Positions 7,278 to 14,609 of a stretch of DNA of 52,891 nucleotides are shown here, in pieces. Each line of letters begins with the position of its first letter. Position 1 is the first letter of the stretch. The notes beneath the pieces were generated by a model. It was not told the origin of the DNA and made no database searches. It saw nothing but the letters and a program-made list of their open reading frames with translations. The DNA lies in NCBI GenBank assembly GCA_903929005.1, contig CAIYTC010000054.1:1-52891 (forward strand), given 5' to 3'. The translations under genes were made by a program, and so were the position numbers. The stretch comes from an uncultured Dehalococcoidia bacterium. GTDB lineage: Bacteria; Chloroflexota; Dehalococcoidia; GIF9; UBA5629.

Positions 7278-8243
7278 ATGCAGAGACCGGTGTCGACATA
7301 TATTGAAAGCGATGATGGACTCCATCCCTTTGAAAATCCTGAATATTACGAATGGTGGTACCTGGATGCCCGCTTCGATAACGGGTATTCCTGTGTATTG
7401 ACCTGGCACTGGCGTAATGAGTTCTTGAAACCGCACATACCCACGATACAGATTTTCATATATACTCCCGAGGGTAAAAGATATGTGGGACTGGATGCCA
7501 TCGACCCCCAGGAATGTTTTGCCAGCCAGGAACGCTGCGATGTTAAAATGGGCGCCAGCTACTTGAGACAGGAAGGCGATTCATATCAGATGGCCATGCA
7601 CAGCCGTAATGTCGGCTGTGAACTTGTCTACAAAGGCACGATCCCCGCCTGGAAAAGCGGCAACGGCAATTTCCCCGGGGGCGTTTTAAGTAAAGGATGG
7701 GCAGGATGGGTGATCCCCTGCCCGAGGGCCAGCGTTGAAGGCAAGTTGTTTATCAAAGGAATAGAGATACCGGTTAAAGGCGACGGGTATCATGACCACA
7801 ACTGGGGAGATATCGACCTTTACGACCTTTTCAAAGGGTGGTACTGGGGCAGGCTGAACGACCCCAAATACACGATCATATTTTCCTGCACCCGCTCCCT
7901 CAAGGACACTGTTGAACCTTATCTCTTTATCGCCGATGAAAAGTCGACAATACTATCAACGAATAAATACGATTTTGCCGTAGAGCAGGATGAGATTGAC
8001 ACTGAGACCGGACAGAAGTACGCCAAAGCCATAACTCTGAAATACAGCGGCCAGGACATTAAATTGACCTGCCGATTAAATACGAAGCGGGTCGTAGAAC
8101 ATTCCCCGCTGCCCAAGGTGAATGAATACAATATGTTCAACTGGAGGTTTTTGGCAGACTACGAAGGTGAAATAATGGTGGACGGCCAGGCCGACAGGAT
8201 CAAGGGCGAGACCATCCACGAGCGGCTCCTTTTCCGGCCGTAG
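7278..8243 (+). CDS. CrtC/AttH-like lipocalin-fold protein
   Basis: A 321-residue protein with the hallmarks of the hydroxyneurosporene synthase (CrtC)/AttH family: an N-terminal YEWWYLDA motif (24-31) and the central GDGYHDHNWGD motif (168-178), followed by beta-rich sequence. CrtC enzymes hydrate a double bond of a carotenoid; most relatives are uncharacterised lipocalin-like proteins thought to bind hydrophobic molecules. There are no carotenoid genes nearby and no signal peptide, so it is probably a cytoplasmic enzyme or binding protein for the hydrophobic substrate of this operon. A good ribosome site (AAGGAG) precedes it. The function here is unknown. Confidence 0.8.
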   Translation: MQRPVSTYIESDDGLHPFENPEYYEWWYLDARFDNGYSCVLTWHWRNEFLKPHIPTIQIFIYTPEGKRYVGLDAIDPQECFASQERCDVKMGASYLRQEGDSYQMAMHSRNVGCELVYKGTIPAWKSGNGNFPGGVLSKGWAGWVIPCPRASVEGKLFIKGIEIPVKGDGYHDHNWGDIDLYDLFKGWYWGRLNDPKYTIIFSCTRSLKDTVEPYLFIADEKSTILSTNKYDFAVEQDEIDTETGQKYAKAITLKYSGQDIKLTCRLNTKRVVEHSPLPKVNEYNMFNWRFLADYEGEIMVDGQADRIKGETIHERLLFRP

Positions 8244-8329
8244 CTACACTGTGCATGCGGGGCATTCACGATTGACAAACCCCGTGTTTTATTTTTAGAG
8301 AATCAAATATTATAAGGAGGTGTACAACG

Positions 8330-9484
8330 ATGGCAGGCAGAGTTGGAATAGTGGCGGCCTCCATGACAAAGTTCGAAGCCGCCAAACCCTACCAACACTT
8401 GATGGACCTCGTGGTAGAGGTCACGGACAAAGTCGTAGAGGCCGCAGGGATCAATCTCAAAGACGATGTGGAAGCCGTCATAAGCTGTTCCCAGGACCAC
8501 TGGGACGGGAGGACGATTTCCTCCATGCCCATACCTGATGCGGTCTGCTCACACCTGAAGGATGAATCCAAGGTGGCGGGCGACGGCGCCTACGCGGTCC
8601 TCTACGGGGCCATGCACATACTTTCCGGTGATAACAAGCTGGTTCTCGTGGTAAGTCACTGCGAGGAATCAATCACTGACGGCACCATGATCGAGAACTG
8701 GTCGATCGACCACATCTTCCACCGCATGCTGGGACTGGATTACACCATGGGAGCGGCTATGCAGGCCAAGCGCTACATGGACAAGTACAAGTTAACTCCG
8801 GAACAGTTCGCCAAAGTGGTGGTGAAAAACAAGGGCAACGCGCGCAAGAACCAGTACGCACAGGAGGCCATGGATCTCACTATTGAGCAGGTGCTCAAGT
8901 CGAAGATGCTGGCGGACCCCATCACTGAACTGCAGAAGAAACCCGTTTCCGACGGCGCCTGCGCCATGATTCTGGCCAATGAAGAAGTTGCTAAAAAGTT
9001 GACACCCCATCCCGTGTGGATAACCGGGGTTGGGAATTATTACGAGGCGCACAACCCTGGTGACCGGGACCTGGTGGAATGTGCAGCGCTGATTAAAGCA
9101 GCCCAAAAGGCCTATAAAATGGCGGGCATCGGCAACCCGGCCAAGGACATTGACCTGGTTGAGCTTTCCGAATACTACGCACCCCAGGAACTGCTGTGGA
9201 CCGAGGGATTGGGCTTATGCGGACGGGGAGAGGGCGGCAAGCTGATTGACAGCGGTAAGACGCAGCTCAAAGGTGAACTGCCGGTCAACCCGTCGGGCGG
9301 CCTGCTGTCAGGCATACCGGTGACAGTCGCTGGAATGACGAGGGTGGCTGAAGCGGTCTGGCAGCTACAGGGAATCGCAGGGGAGCACCAGGTGCAGGGC
9401 GCCAGGCGCGCTATTGCCCACGGTTGTGGCGGCCTGTGCGGCCAGATGCACTGCGTACTCGTTCTCGAAAAGGGAGGTAAATAG
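8330..9484 (+). CDS. SCP-x-type thiolase-fold protein lacking the thiolase triad
   Basis: A 384-residue protein of the SCP-x/lipid-transfer thiolase family. It keeps the NPSGGL motif (320-325) but not the Claisen residues: the nucleophile segment reads VAGDGAYA (82-89) without cysteine, and the GHPxG histidine position reads GIPVT (Ile329). One cysteine remains in GCGG near the end (Cys366). The usual HDAF stretch reads SEYYAP, with Tyr282 and Tyr283. The actinobacterial retro-aldolase Ltp2 is a thiolase-fold enzyme that uses tyrosines and a DUF35 partner, so retro-aldol cleavage of a 3-hydroxyacyl-CoA is the favoured idea, not a thiolase reaction. Strong AAGGAGG ribosome site; two bases before the next gene. 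Confidence 0.85.
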   Translation: MAGRVGIVAASMTKFEAAKPYQHLMDLVVEVTDKVVEAAGINLKDDVEAVISCSQDHWDGRTISSMPIPDAVCSHLKDESKVAGDGAYAVLYGAMHILSGDNKLVLVVSHCEESITDGTMIENWSIDHIFHRMLGLDYTMGAAMQAKRYMDKYKLTPEQFAKVVVKNKGNARKNQYAQEAMDLTIEQVLKSKMLADPITELQKKPVSDGACAMILANEEVAKKLTPHPVWITGVGNYYEAHNPGDRDLVECAALIKAAQKAYKMAGIGNPAKDIDLVELSEYYAPQELLWTEGLGLCGRGEGGKLIDSGKTQLKGELPVNPSGGLLSGIPVTVAGMTRVAEAVWQLQGIAGEHQVQGARRAIAHGCGGLCGQMHCVLVLEKGGK

Positions 9485-9485
9485 A

Positions 9486-10649
9486 ATGGCAAACAGGGTT
9501 GCAATTGTTGGAATCGGCCAGACCACGCACAGCGGACGAAGGCCCTATGTTAATGACGGCGAGCTAATTTACGATGCCGTCACCAAGGCGCTGGCGGACG
9601 CCGACCTGAGCATAAATGACATGGAATCCGTGATGTCAGGTAACATGGACCTTTTCGAAGGGCACCACCTGAACGATGCCATGTTGAACCTCTACAGCGG
9701 GGCAGCCGGGAAGCCCGGATTTAAGATGAACACCGGCGGCACGGTCGGATCCATGATGGCCATCCAGGGCTGGTATCACGTAGCCTCAGGCCTGTTCGAT
9801 CTTGTGTTGGTGATCGGCTGGGAAAAGCACGACGAGGGCCTGGTGACGCCGGCTATCTCCACCATCACCGACCCGGCGGTAGACCGGCCGTTCCTGGTGG
9901 GCGCCATAGGCGGACTGGCAACGGTGTCAGTAGCCTACATGCAGAGGAGCGGGTGCAAACTGGAGCACGCAGCTATGGTACGCGCTAACGCATCCCAGGC
10001 CGCGGCCAGGAATCCCAACGCCCATATGCGTGAAATATACAGCGTCGAAGAAGTGATGAACGCCAGGATGGTGATGTACCCGTTGAACCTGTTGATGTGC
10101 TGCCCTACCAGCCTGGGCGCCACCGCGCTGATACTGGCCAGCGAGAGCAAAGCCAAGAAGATATGCAAGAAGCCGGTCTGGATGAAGGATCACGTGACGG
10201 TCCACGTAGAGTACGGCGGCGCACAATTCGGCATCGGCGAGAAGCGCTGGACGTCCCATATGGAGGCCGGCGCCAAGCTTTTCAAGCGTAACAATATCAC
10301 CAAGCCGATGGTGGAAACCCAGGTCTTTGAGATGTACGATCCCATGGCCTTTGCCATCCCCATGTGGCTGGAAGACTTCCTTATCTGTGAACCAAACGAA
10401 GGCTGGAAGCTGGTTGAGAAAGGCGCTCTCAAGCTTGAAGGAGAATACCCGGTCAGCCCATCCGGGGGTGTGCTCTGCACCAACTCTATAGGAGATTCCG
10501 CCATACTGAGGGTAGCCGAAGCTGCCCTGCAAATAAGGGGCGATGCCGGAGAACACCAGGTAACGCGCGAAGTGAAACAGGCGCTGGCCAGCGGCTTCGG
10601 CGGCTCATACTGGTCTGATTTGCTCCTGCTGAGCAAAACCAAGGATTAA
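9486..10649 (+). CDS. SCP-x-type thiolase-fold protein lacking the thiolase triad (second copy)
   Basis: A 387-residue thiolase-fold protein starting at ATG 9486, one base after the stop of the preceding gene and behind GGGAGG. An upstream extension to 9414 is open but lies inside the previous gene. The cysteine site reads NTGGTVGS (82-89), the GHPxG site reads TNSIG (332-336), and the C-terminal cysteine loop reads SGFGGSYW, so all three canonical residues are absent. The HDAF region reads YDPMAF. It is clearly divergent from its neighbour, so the two may form a heteromer or serve two steps. Two DUF35 genes follow, one for each thiolase-like gene. Confidence 0.85.
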   Translation: MANRVAIVGIGQTTHSGRRPYVNDGELIYDAVTKALADADLSINDMESVMSGNMDLFEGHHLNDAMLNLYSGAAGKPGFKMNTGGTVGSMMAIQGWYHVASGLFDLVLVIGWEKHDEGLVTPAISTITDPAVDRPFLVGAIGGLATVSVAYMQRSGCKLEHAAMVRANASQAAARNPNAHMREIYSVEEVMNARMVMYPLNLLMCCPTSLGATALILASESKAKKICKKPVWMKDHVTVHVEYGGAQFGIGEKRWTSHMEAGAKLFKRNNITKPMVETQVFEMYDPMAFAIPMWLEDFLICEPNEGWKLVEKGALKLEGEYPVSPSGGVLCTNSIGDSAILRVAEAALQIRGDAGEHQVTREVKQALASGFGGSYWSDLLLLSKTKD

Positions 10650-10666
10650 CTGGAGGTATTAAAGAT

Positions 10667-11155
10667 ATGAAGGCTAAAACGCAAGAAGAATTGATATACC
10701 TGAATATGACCATGAAAGTCCCCTACAAATGGCGGACCGGGGAGACCATGGGCGAGTTCTTCAGGGAGTTAAAGGAAAACGGCATCATCTACGCCAACCA
10801 GTGCCCCACATGCGGGCGCCATTTTTGCCTGCCCAAGTCGGTCTGCACGAGGGACCACACAAAGTGCACGGAAAGATCAAAATGGATACCGGTTGGGCCA
10901 AAGGGAACCCTGGTAACCTATTTCATGGCAGAGCAATCGTTTTTACTGCCGACAACAGGCGAGATGCTGAAGATCCCGTTCGCGGTGGGAATAGTATTGC
11001 TCGATGGGGCGGCAGTGATCTTGCAGCATCAACTGGAGGAAACGGACACGGAAAAGATCAAGCCTTTCATGAGGGTTGAGGCTGTCATCAAGCCCAAGGA
11101 AGAGCGCAAAGGCAACATCTACGACATAGTCCATTTCAAAACCATCCACGAGTAA
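10667..11155 (+). CDS. DUF35 (Zn-ribbon + OB-fold) acyl-CoA-binding protein
   Basis: A 162-residue DUF35 protein: a rubredoxin-like zinc ribbon followed by an OB fold. The ribbon has CPTC (47-50) and a second, looser cysteine pair in the next 20 residues, spaced by six residues rather than two. DUF35 proteins bind the CoA moiety and form complexes with thiolase-fold partners, as in the archaeal thiolase/HMG-CoA synthase complex and in Ltp2-ChsH2. It lies 17 bases after the second thiolase-like gene with a GGAGG site, so it probably partners with that protein or with the 8330 product. Confidence 0.88.
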   Translation: MKAKTQEELIYLNMTMKVPYKWRTGETMGEFFRELKENGIIYANQCPTCGRHFCLPKSVCTRDHTKCTERSKWIPVGPKGTLVTYFMAEQSFLLPTTGEMLKIPFAVGIVLLDGAAVILQHQLEETDTEKIKPFMRVEAVIKPKEERKGNIYDIVHFKTIHE

Positions 11156-11186
11156 TAATGAATAGATAGATAGGAAGGAAATAAAT

Positions 11187-11639
11187 ATGGAAGCAGTGAA
11201 AAAAGAGCCGGTCCTGTTTGAAGGCTACGTAATAATGCCTTATAAATATTCAGTTGGCTCGCTGGCCAGCAAGTTTTTTATCAAATTAAGGGACAGCAAG
11301 GTTTTAAGCGGCGCCAAATGCCCGAAGTGCCAGATGGTCAACTTCCCACCCAGGTCGGTATGCCCGAAATGCTTCAGCAAGGTGGAAGAGCTTGTTGAGC
11401 TAAGCGGAAAGGGTAAGCTTGAAACATTCACCGTCGTACACTACGAGTCAGCGGTGCAGGCGCTGAAACCGCCCTACGCAATAGGCGTAATCAAGCTGGA
11501 CGGCGCTGATACAGCGATAACACATTTCATCGGCGGGGTCGATTTCAAGGATATTAAGCCCGGTATGAAATTGGAGCCGGTTTTCAAAGCAAAACGCGAC
11601 GCCAATATCCTTGATATCGAATATTTCCAGCCTGCATAA
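11187..11639 (+). CDS. DUF35 (Zn-ribbon + OB-fold) acyl-CoA-binding protein (second copy)
   Basis: A 150-residue DUF35 protein with a textbook zinc ribbon: CPKC, the PPRSVC linker, and a second CPKC. An OB-fold with the PPYAIGVIKLDG segment follows. It differs from the preceding gene mainly in the ribbon spacing and N-terminus. Two DUF35 genes behind two thiolase-like genes suggest two cognate pairs. The start follows a GGAAGG site. Confidence 0.9.
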   Translation: MEAVKKEPVLFEGYVIMPYKYSVGSLASKFFIKLRDSKVLSGAKCPKCQMVNFPPRSVCPKCFSKVEELVELSGKGKLETFTVVHYESAVQALKPPYAIGVIKLDGADTAITHFIGGVDFKDIKPGMKLEPVFKAKRDANILDIEYFQPA

Positions 11640-11667
11640 AAGCAACAATTATTTTAAGGAGGTATGT

Positions 11668-12594
11668 ATGGAAAACAAAGTCATCATCACGGCGGCATTA
11701 GCAGGATCGGCCACATTCAAGTCCAACAACCCGGCAACGCCCTACTCACCTAAAGAGTTTGCAGATGAAGCGGAGAAGTGTTTTAAGGCAGGAGCCTCCA
11801 TGGTGCATATTCACGGGCGCGATGAAGCGCTGGGCGGGATGCATACTTCGGAGGTAGAAAAGGTAAAAGCAGTATATGATGCTATCAAGCAGCGCGTTCC
11901 CGATCTTATCATCCAGGTCACATCATCGGTCGGGTCCCCCTGCCAGGTCGGGCCATTCCCCGAATCTGATTGTGTGAACCTCATCAATAACCTGATTAAA
12001 CTCAATATGGAAGCCAGGATCAGGTCCATCAAGGCGCTCAAACCTGAGAGCGCTTCGCTCAATACGAACACCATGAATTTCAGTGTCGTGGACCGCAAGA
12101 CCGGGCAGATACTTTTCGACAACGTTTTTGTAAACTCTTTCGGGATGCTGCAGGATTTCGGTAAAACCATGGAAGAGATGGGGTGCAGGCCGGAGGCCGA
12201 GCTTTACGACATCGGCGGCCTTGACAACTGGATACTGATAGAGAAGCAGGGCATTTTCCTCAAGCCCTACAACTTCAACTTTGTCTGGGGCGTAGCAGGG
12301 GGCCAGAAATTCAGGCCAGAAGTATTTGTCGCAATGGTACATGCGCTGCCGCCCGACTCGAACTTTACCACCTGTGCCGTCGGCACAGAACAGTATCCGG
12401 CAATCATGCAGTCTTGCCTGATGGGAGGCCACATGAGGGTCGGGCTGGAAGATAACACGAGGATGCCCGATGGAGAACTGGCCAAGGGCAGCTACGAGCA
12501 GGTAGAACTGGCAGCCAGGATAGCTTCCGACCTGGGAAGGACGCCGGCGACTCCGGATGAAGCACGCAAGATCCTGGGAATAGTAAAAAAATAA
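11668..12594 (+). CDS. Beta-keto acid cleavage enzyme (BKACE, DUF849)
   Basis: A 308-residue BKACE/DUF849 protein. These zinc enzymes react a beta-keto acid with acetyl-CoA to give acetoacetate and a new acyl-CoA; the founder is 3-keto-5-aminohexanoate cleavage enzyme. The metal site is seen as VHIHGRD (His47 and His49) and GLEDN (Glu261), at the positions known in the family. The start is ATG 11668 after TTAAGGAGG; a longer reading from 11611 would overlap the previous gene. The CoA-transferase genes behind it could activate the resulting acetoacetate, and the thiolase at 134 could split acetoacetyl-CoA. Substrate specificity cannot be read off. Confidence 0.92.
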   Translation: MENKVIITAALAGSATFKSNNPATPYSPKEFADEAEKCFKAGASMVHIHGRDEALGGMHTSEVEKVKAVYDAIKQRVPDLIIQVTSSVGSPCQVGPFPESDCVNLINNLIKLNMEARIRSIKALKPESASLNTNTMNFSVVDRKTGQILFDNVFVNSFGMLQDFGKTMEEMGCRPEAELYDIGGLDNWILIEKQGIFLKPYNFNFVWGVAGGQKFRPEVFVAMVHALPPDSNFTTCAVGTEQYPAIMQSCLMGGHMRVGLEDNTRMPDGELAKGSYEQVELAARIASDLGRTPATPDEARKILGIVKK

Positions 12595-12707
12595 AATCGA
12601 ACTTACTAATATTACAGCTCATTAACTCTATTCTGACCGGTGGCTGCGCTACTTATCAGCACCTGGATTGATTAACTTGTGTCTGAAAATGACTGAAGGA
12701 GCATTGT

Positions 12708-13718
12708 ATGGAAGTATTACATGAAGGCCTGGGTGAACTGGTCGGCTGGCATGACCCTGATGAGAACCGCGAGTTCGTCCTGCACAATAAGTCCCGCGCA
12801 CTCAAGGATAAAACCATGACAGCCAGCGAGGCCGTGGCAAGCTTTGTTAAAAACGGTGACTTTATCGCCAGCGGCGGCTTTGGCCACATACGTGTTTCCA
12901 TGAATATAATCTATGAGATCATACGCCAGCGCAAGCGCAACCTTACCATGGCCGGCAAGACTGCTGTGCATGACCTGGATTTATTGGTAGGCAACGGATG
13001 CGTCAACAAGGTCGAGGTCGCTTACAGCTTCGGGCACGAGGTAAGAGGACTTTCTCCCGCCAGCCGGCGGATGGTGGAATCAGGAAGGTGCAAGGTAATC
13101 GGCGAGATCAGCAACGCCGGCTACCAGTGGAGGTTTCTAGCGGGGATGATGGGCCTGCCCTTTATCCCCAGCCGCAACCTGCTCGGCACCGATACCGGCA
13201 AATACAGCGCCTGCAAGGTTGTCACCGACCCCTTCAGCGGCAAGCCTATCAACCTGATCCCGGCAGCCTACCCTGACGTCGCATTTATCCATGTACACCG
13301 CTGCGACATATATGGAAATTGCCAGATAGACGGAATCATGGTTGAGGATTTTGAACTGGCGCGCTGCGCCCGCAAGCTCATCATTACGACCGAGGAGATA
13401 ATTGATAACGAGGAAATCAGGCGTGAGCCGTGGCATACAGCCATACCTTTTTACGTGGTAGACGGGGTGGTCGAGCAACCCTTTGGATCGCATCCCTGCG
13501 AACTGCACGGCAAGTACTTTTTTGATGAAGAACACATAGCTGAATGGCTGTCGCTGTCAAAAACAGATGAAGGCGTCCAGGCATACGCTGAAAAGTATAT
13601 TTTCGGCGTTAACGATTTCCCAGATTACCTTGAGTTATGCGGCGGGATAAGGAAAATGGAGTTCCTGGTTAAACGCGAGGCCATGCGGGTCCCCCTGGTA
13701 ACGCCCTGGAGGAAATGA
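12708..13718 (+). CDS. Family I CoA-transferase, alpha subunit (GctA/IpdA-like)
   Basis: A 336-residue alpha subunit of the glutaconate CoA-transferase type, with an N-terminal extension before the conserved domain that starts near residue 36 (the GDFIASGGFG stretch follows). The same family includes IpdA, half of a ring-opening hydrolase of steroid degradation in mycobacteria, so the name alone does not prove CoA transfer. It is followed 45 bases later by the beta subunit. A GAAGGAG site precedes the ATG. The 113-base gap before it is the largest inside this operon; I see no clear promoter or hairpin there. Confidence 0.88.
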   Translation: MEVLHEGLGELVGWHDPDENREFVLHNKSRALKDKTMTASEAVASFVKNGDFIASGGFGHIRVSMNIIYEIIRQRKRNLTMAGKTAVHDLDLLVGNGCVNKVEVAYSFGHEVRGLSPASRRMVESGRCKVIGEISNAGYQWRFLAGMMGLPFIPSRNLLGTDTGKYSACKVVTDPFSGKPINLIPAAYPDVAFIHVHRCDIYGNCQIDGIMVEDFELARCARKLIITTEEIIDNEEIRREPWHTAIPFYVVDGVVEQPFGSHPCELHGKYFFDEEHIAEWLSLSKTDEGVQAYAEKYIFGVNDFPDYLELCGGIRKMEFLVKREAMRVPLVTPWRK

Positions 13719-13763
13719 ATTATATGAATAGTGACTCCACATTATTAAGGGGTATGAACAAGA

Positions 13764-14549
13764 ATGGAAAATAACACTGCTGCTAAATATAACATGCGCG
13801 AATTCCTGGCCTTCACGGGGGCAAAACTGCTGGAGGACGGGAAATCAGTTTTTGTCGGTACCGGTCTTCCCATGATTGCGGGTATGCTGGCGCAAAAAAC
13901 ACATGCCCCGCACCTTCTCATCATATTTGAAGCGGGAGGCGTTGGCCCGATATTGCCTGAGCTGCCCATCTCGGTCGGCCAGGCTACTACGTGTTACCGC
14001 GGCATAGCCGCTACCAGCATGCATGATGTTATGTCGGCATGCCAGGCAGGATATATCGACTATGGTTTCTTAGGAGGCGCCCAGGTGGATATGTATGGGA
14101 ATATTAACACGACCTGCATCGGAGACCATGCCAAGCCCAAAACACGCCTGCCGGGCAGCGGTGGCGCCAACGATATTGCATCCTTTGCGCATAAAACAGT
14201 CATTATCGCCGGCGGCCAGTCCAAGCGCACATTTGTCAGCAAGGTCGATTTTCTGACCACGCCGGGATACTTGAGCGGTCCCGGGGCAAGGGAAAAGGCA
14301 GGATTGCCCGGCAACACGGGCCCTTACCGCGTGATAACCCAACTGGCGCTGTACGGTTTCGATGATAAAACCAGGGGAATGAAGCTGATTTCTCTGCATC
14401 CCGGTGTAAGTTTGGAGGAAGTCAAAGACAACTCCGGTTTTGACATAATAATCCCGGAAAAATACAGCGTTAGCCCTGCTCCCTCCGACAGGGAACTCGA
14501 GATATTGCGTAAAGACATCGATCCAACCGGTATGCTGATCGGTAAATAA
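13764..14549 (+). CDS. Family I CoA-transferase, beta subunit (GctB-like)
   Basis: A 261-residue beta subunit paired with the 12708 gene. The catalytic glutamate expected in true transferases is present in FEAGGVG (Glu56), close to Glu54 of glutaconate CoA-transferase. That favours CoA transfer over an IpdB-like hydrolase, which is reported to lack the transferase glutamate. It also has the GAQVDMYGN motif typical of the fold. Together the subunits would move CoA between acids such as acetate, acetoacetate or a catabolic intermediate. Last gene of the plus-strand operon, convergent with gltX 60 bases further on. No clear terminator hairpin is visible in that gap. Confidence 0.9.
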   Translation: MENNTAAKYNMREFLAFTGAKLLEDGKSVFVGTGLPMIAGMLAQKTHAPHLLIIFEAGGVGPILPELPISVGQATTCYRGIAATSMHDVMSACQAGYIDYGFLGGAQVDMYGNINTTCIGDHAKPKTRLPGSGGANDIASFAHKTVIIAGGQSKRTFVSKVDFLTTPGYLSGPGAREKAGLPGNTGPYRVITQLALYGFDDKTRGMKLISLHPGVSLEEVKDNSGFDIIIPEKYSVSPAPSDRELEILRKDIDPTGMLIGK

Positions 14550-14609
14550 AGCGAGAGGGGTTAACTGAATTGGATCAGGTAGCCAGAGCCGGTTACAGCT
14601 TTATTTGCA

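Noticed and set aside
8256-8300. Weak hairpin (CGGGG/CCCCG) and a TTGACA box before the first thiolase-like gene
   Set aside because: The stem has five pairs and an 18-base loop, and no acceptable -10 lies 16 to 18 bases from TTGACA. An internal promoter or attenuator is possible but not supported.
9414-9485. Longer start for the second thiolase-like protein
   Set aside because: It lies inside the previous gene; ATG 9486 has a GGGAGG site and begins the family sequence.
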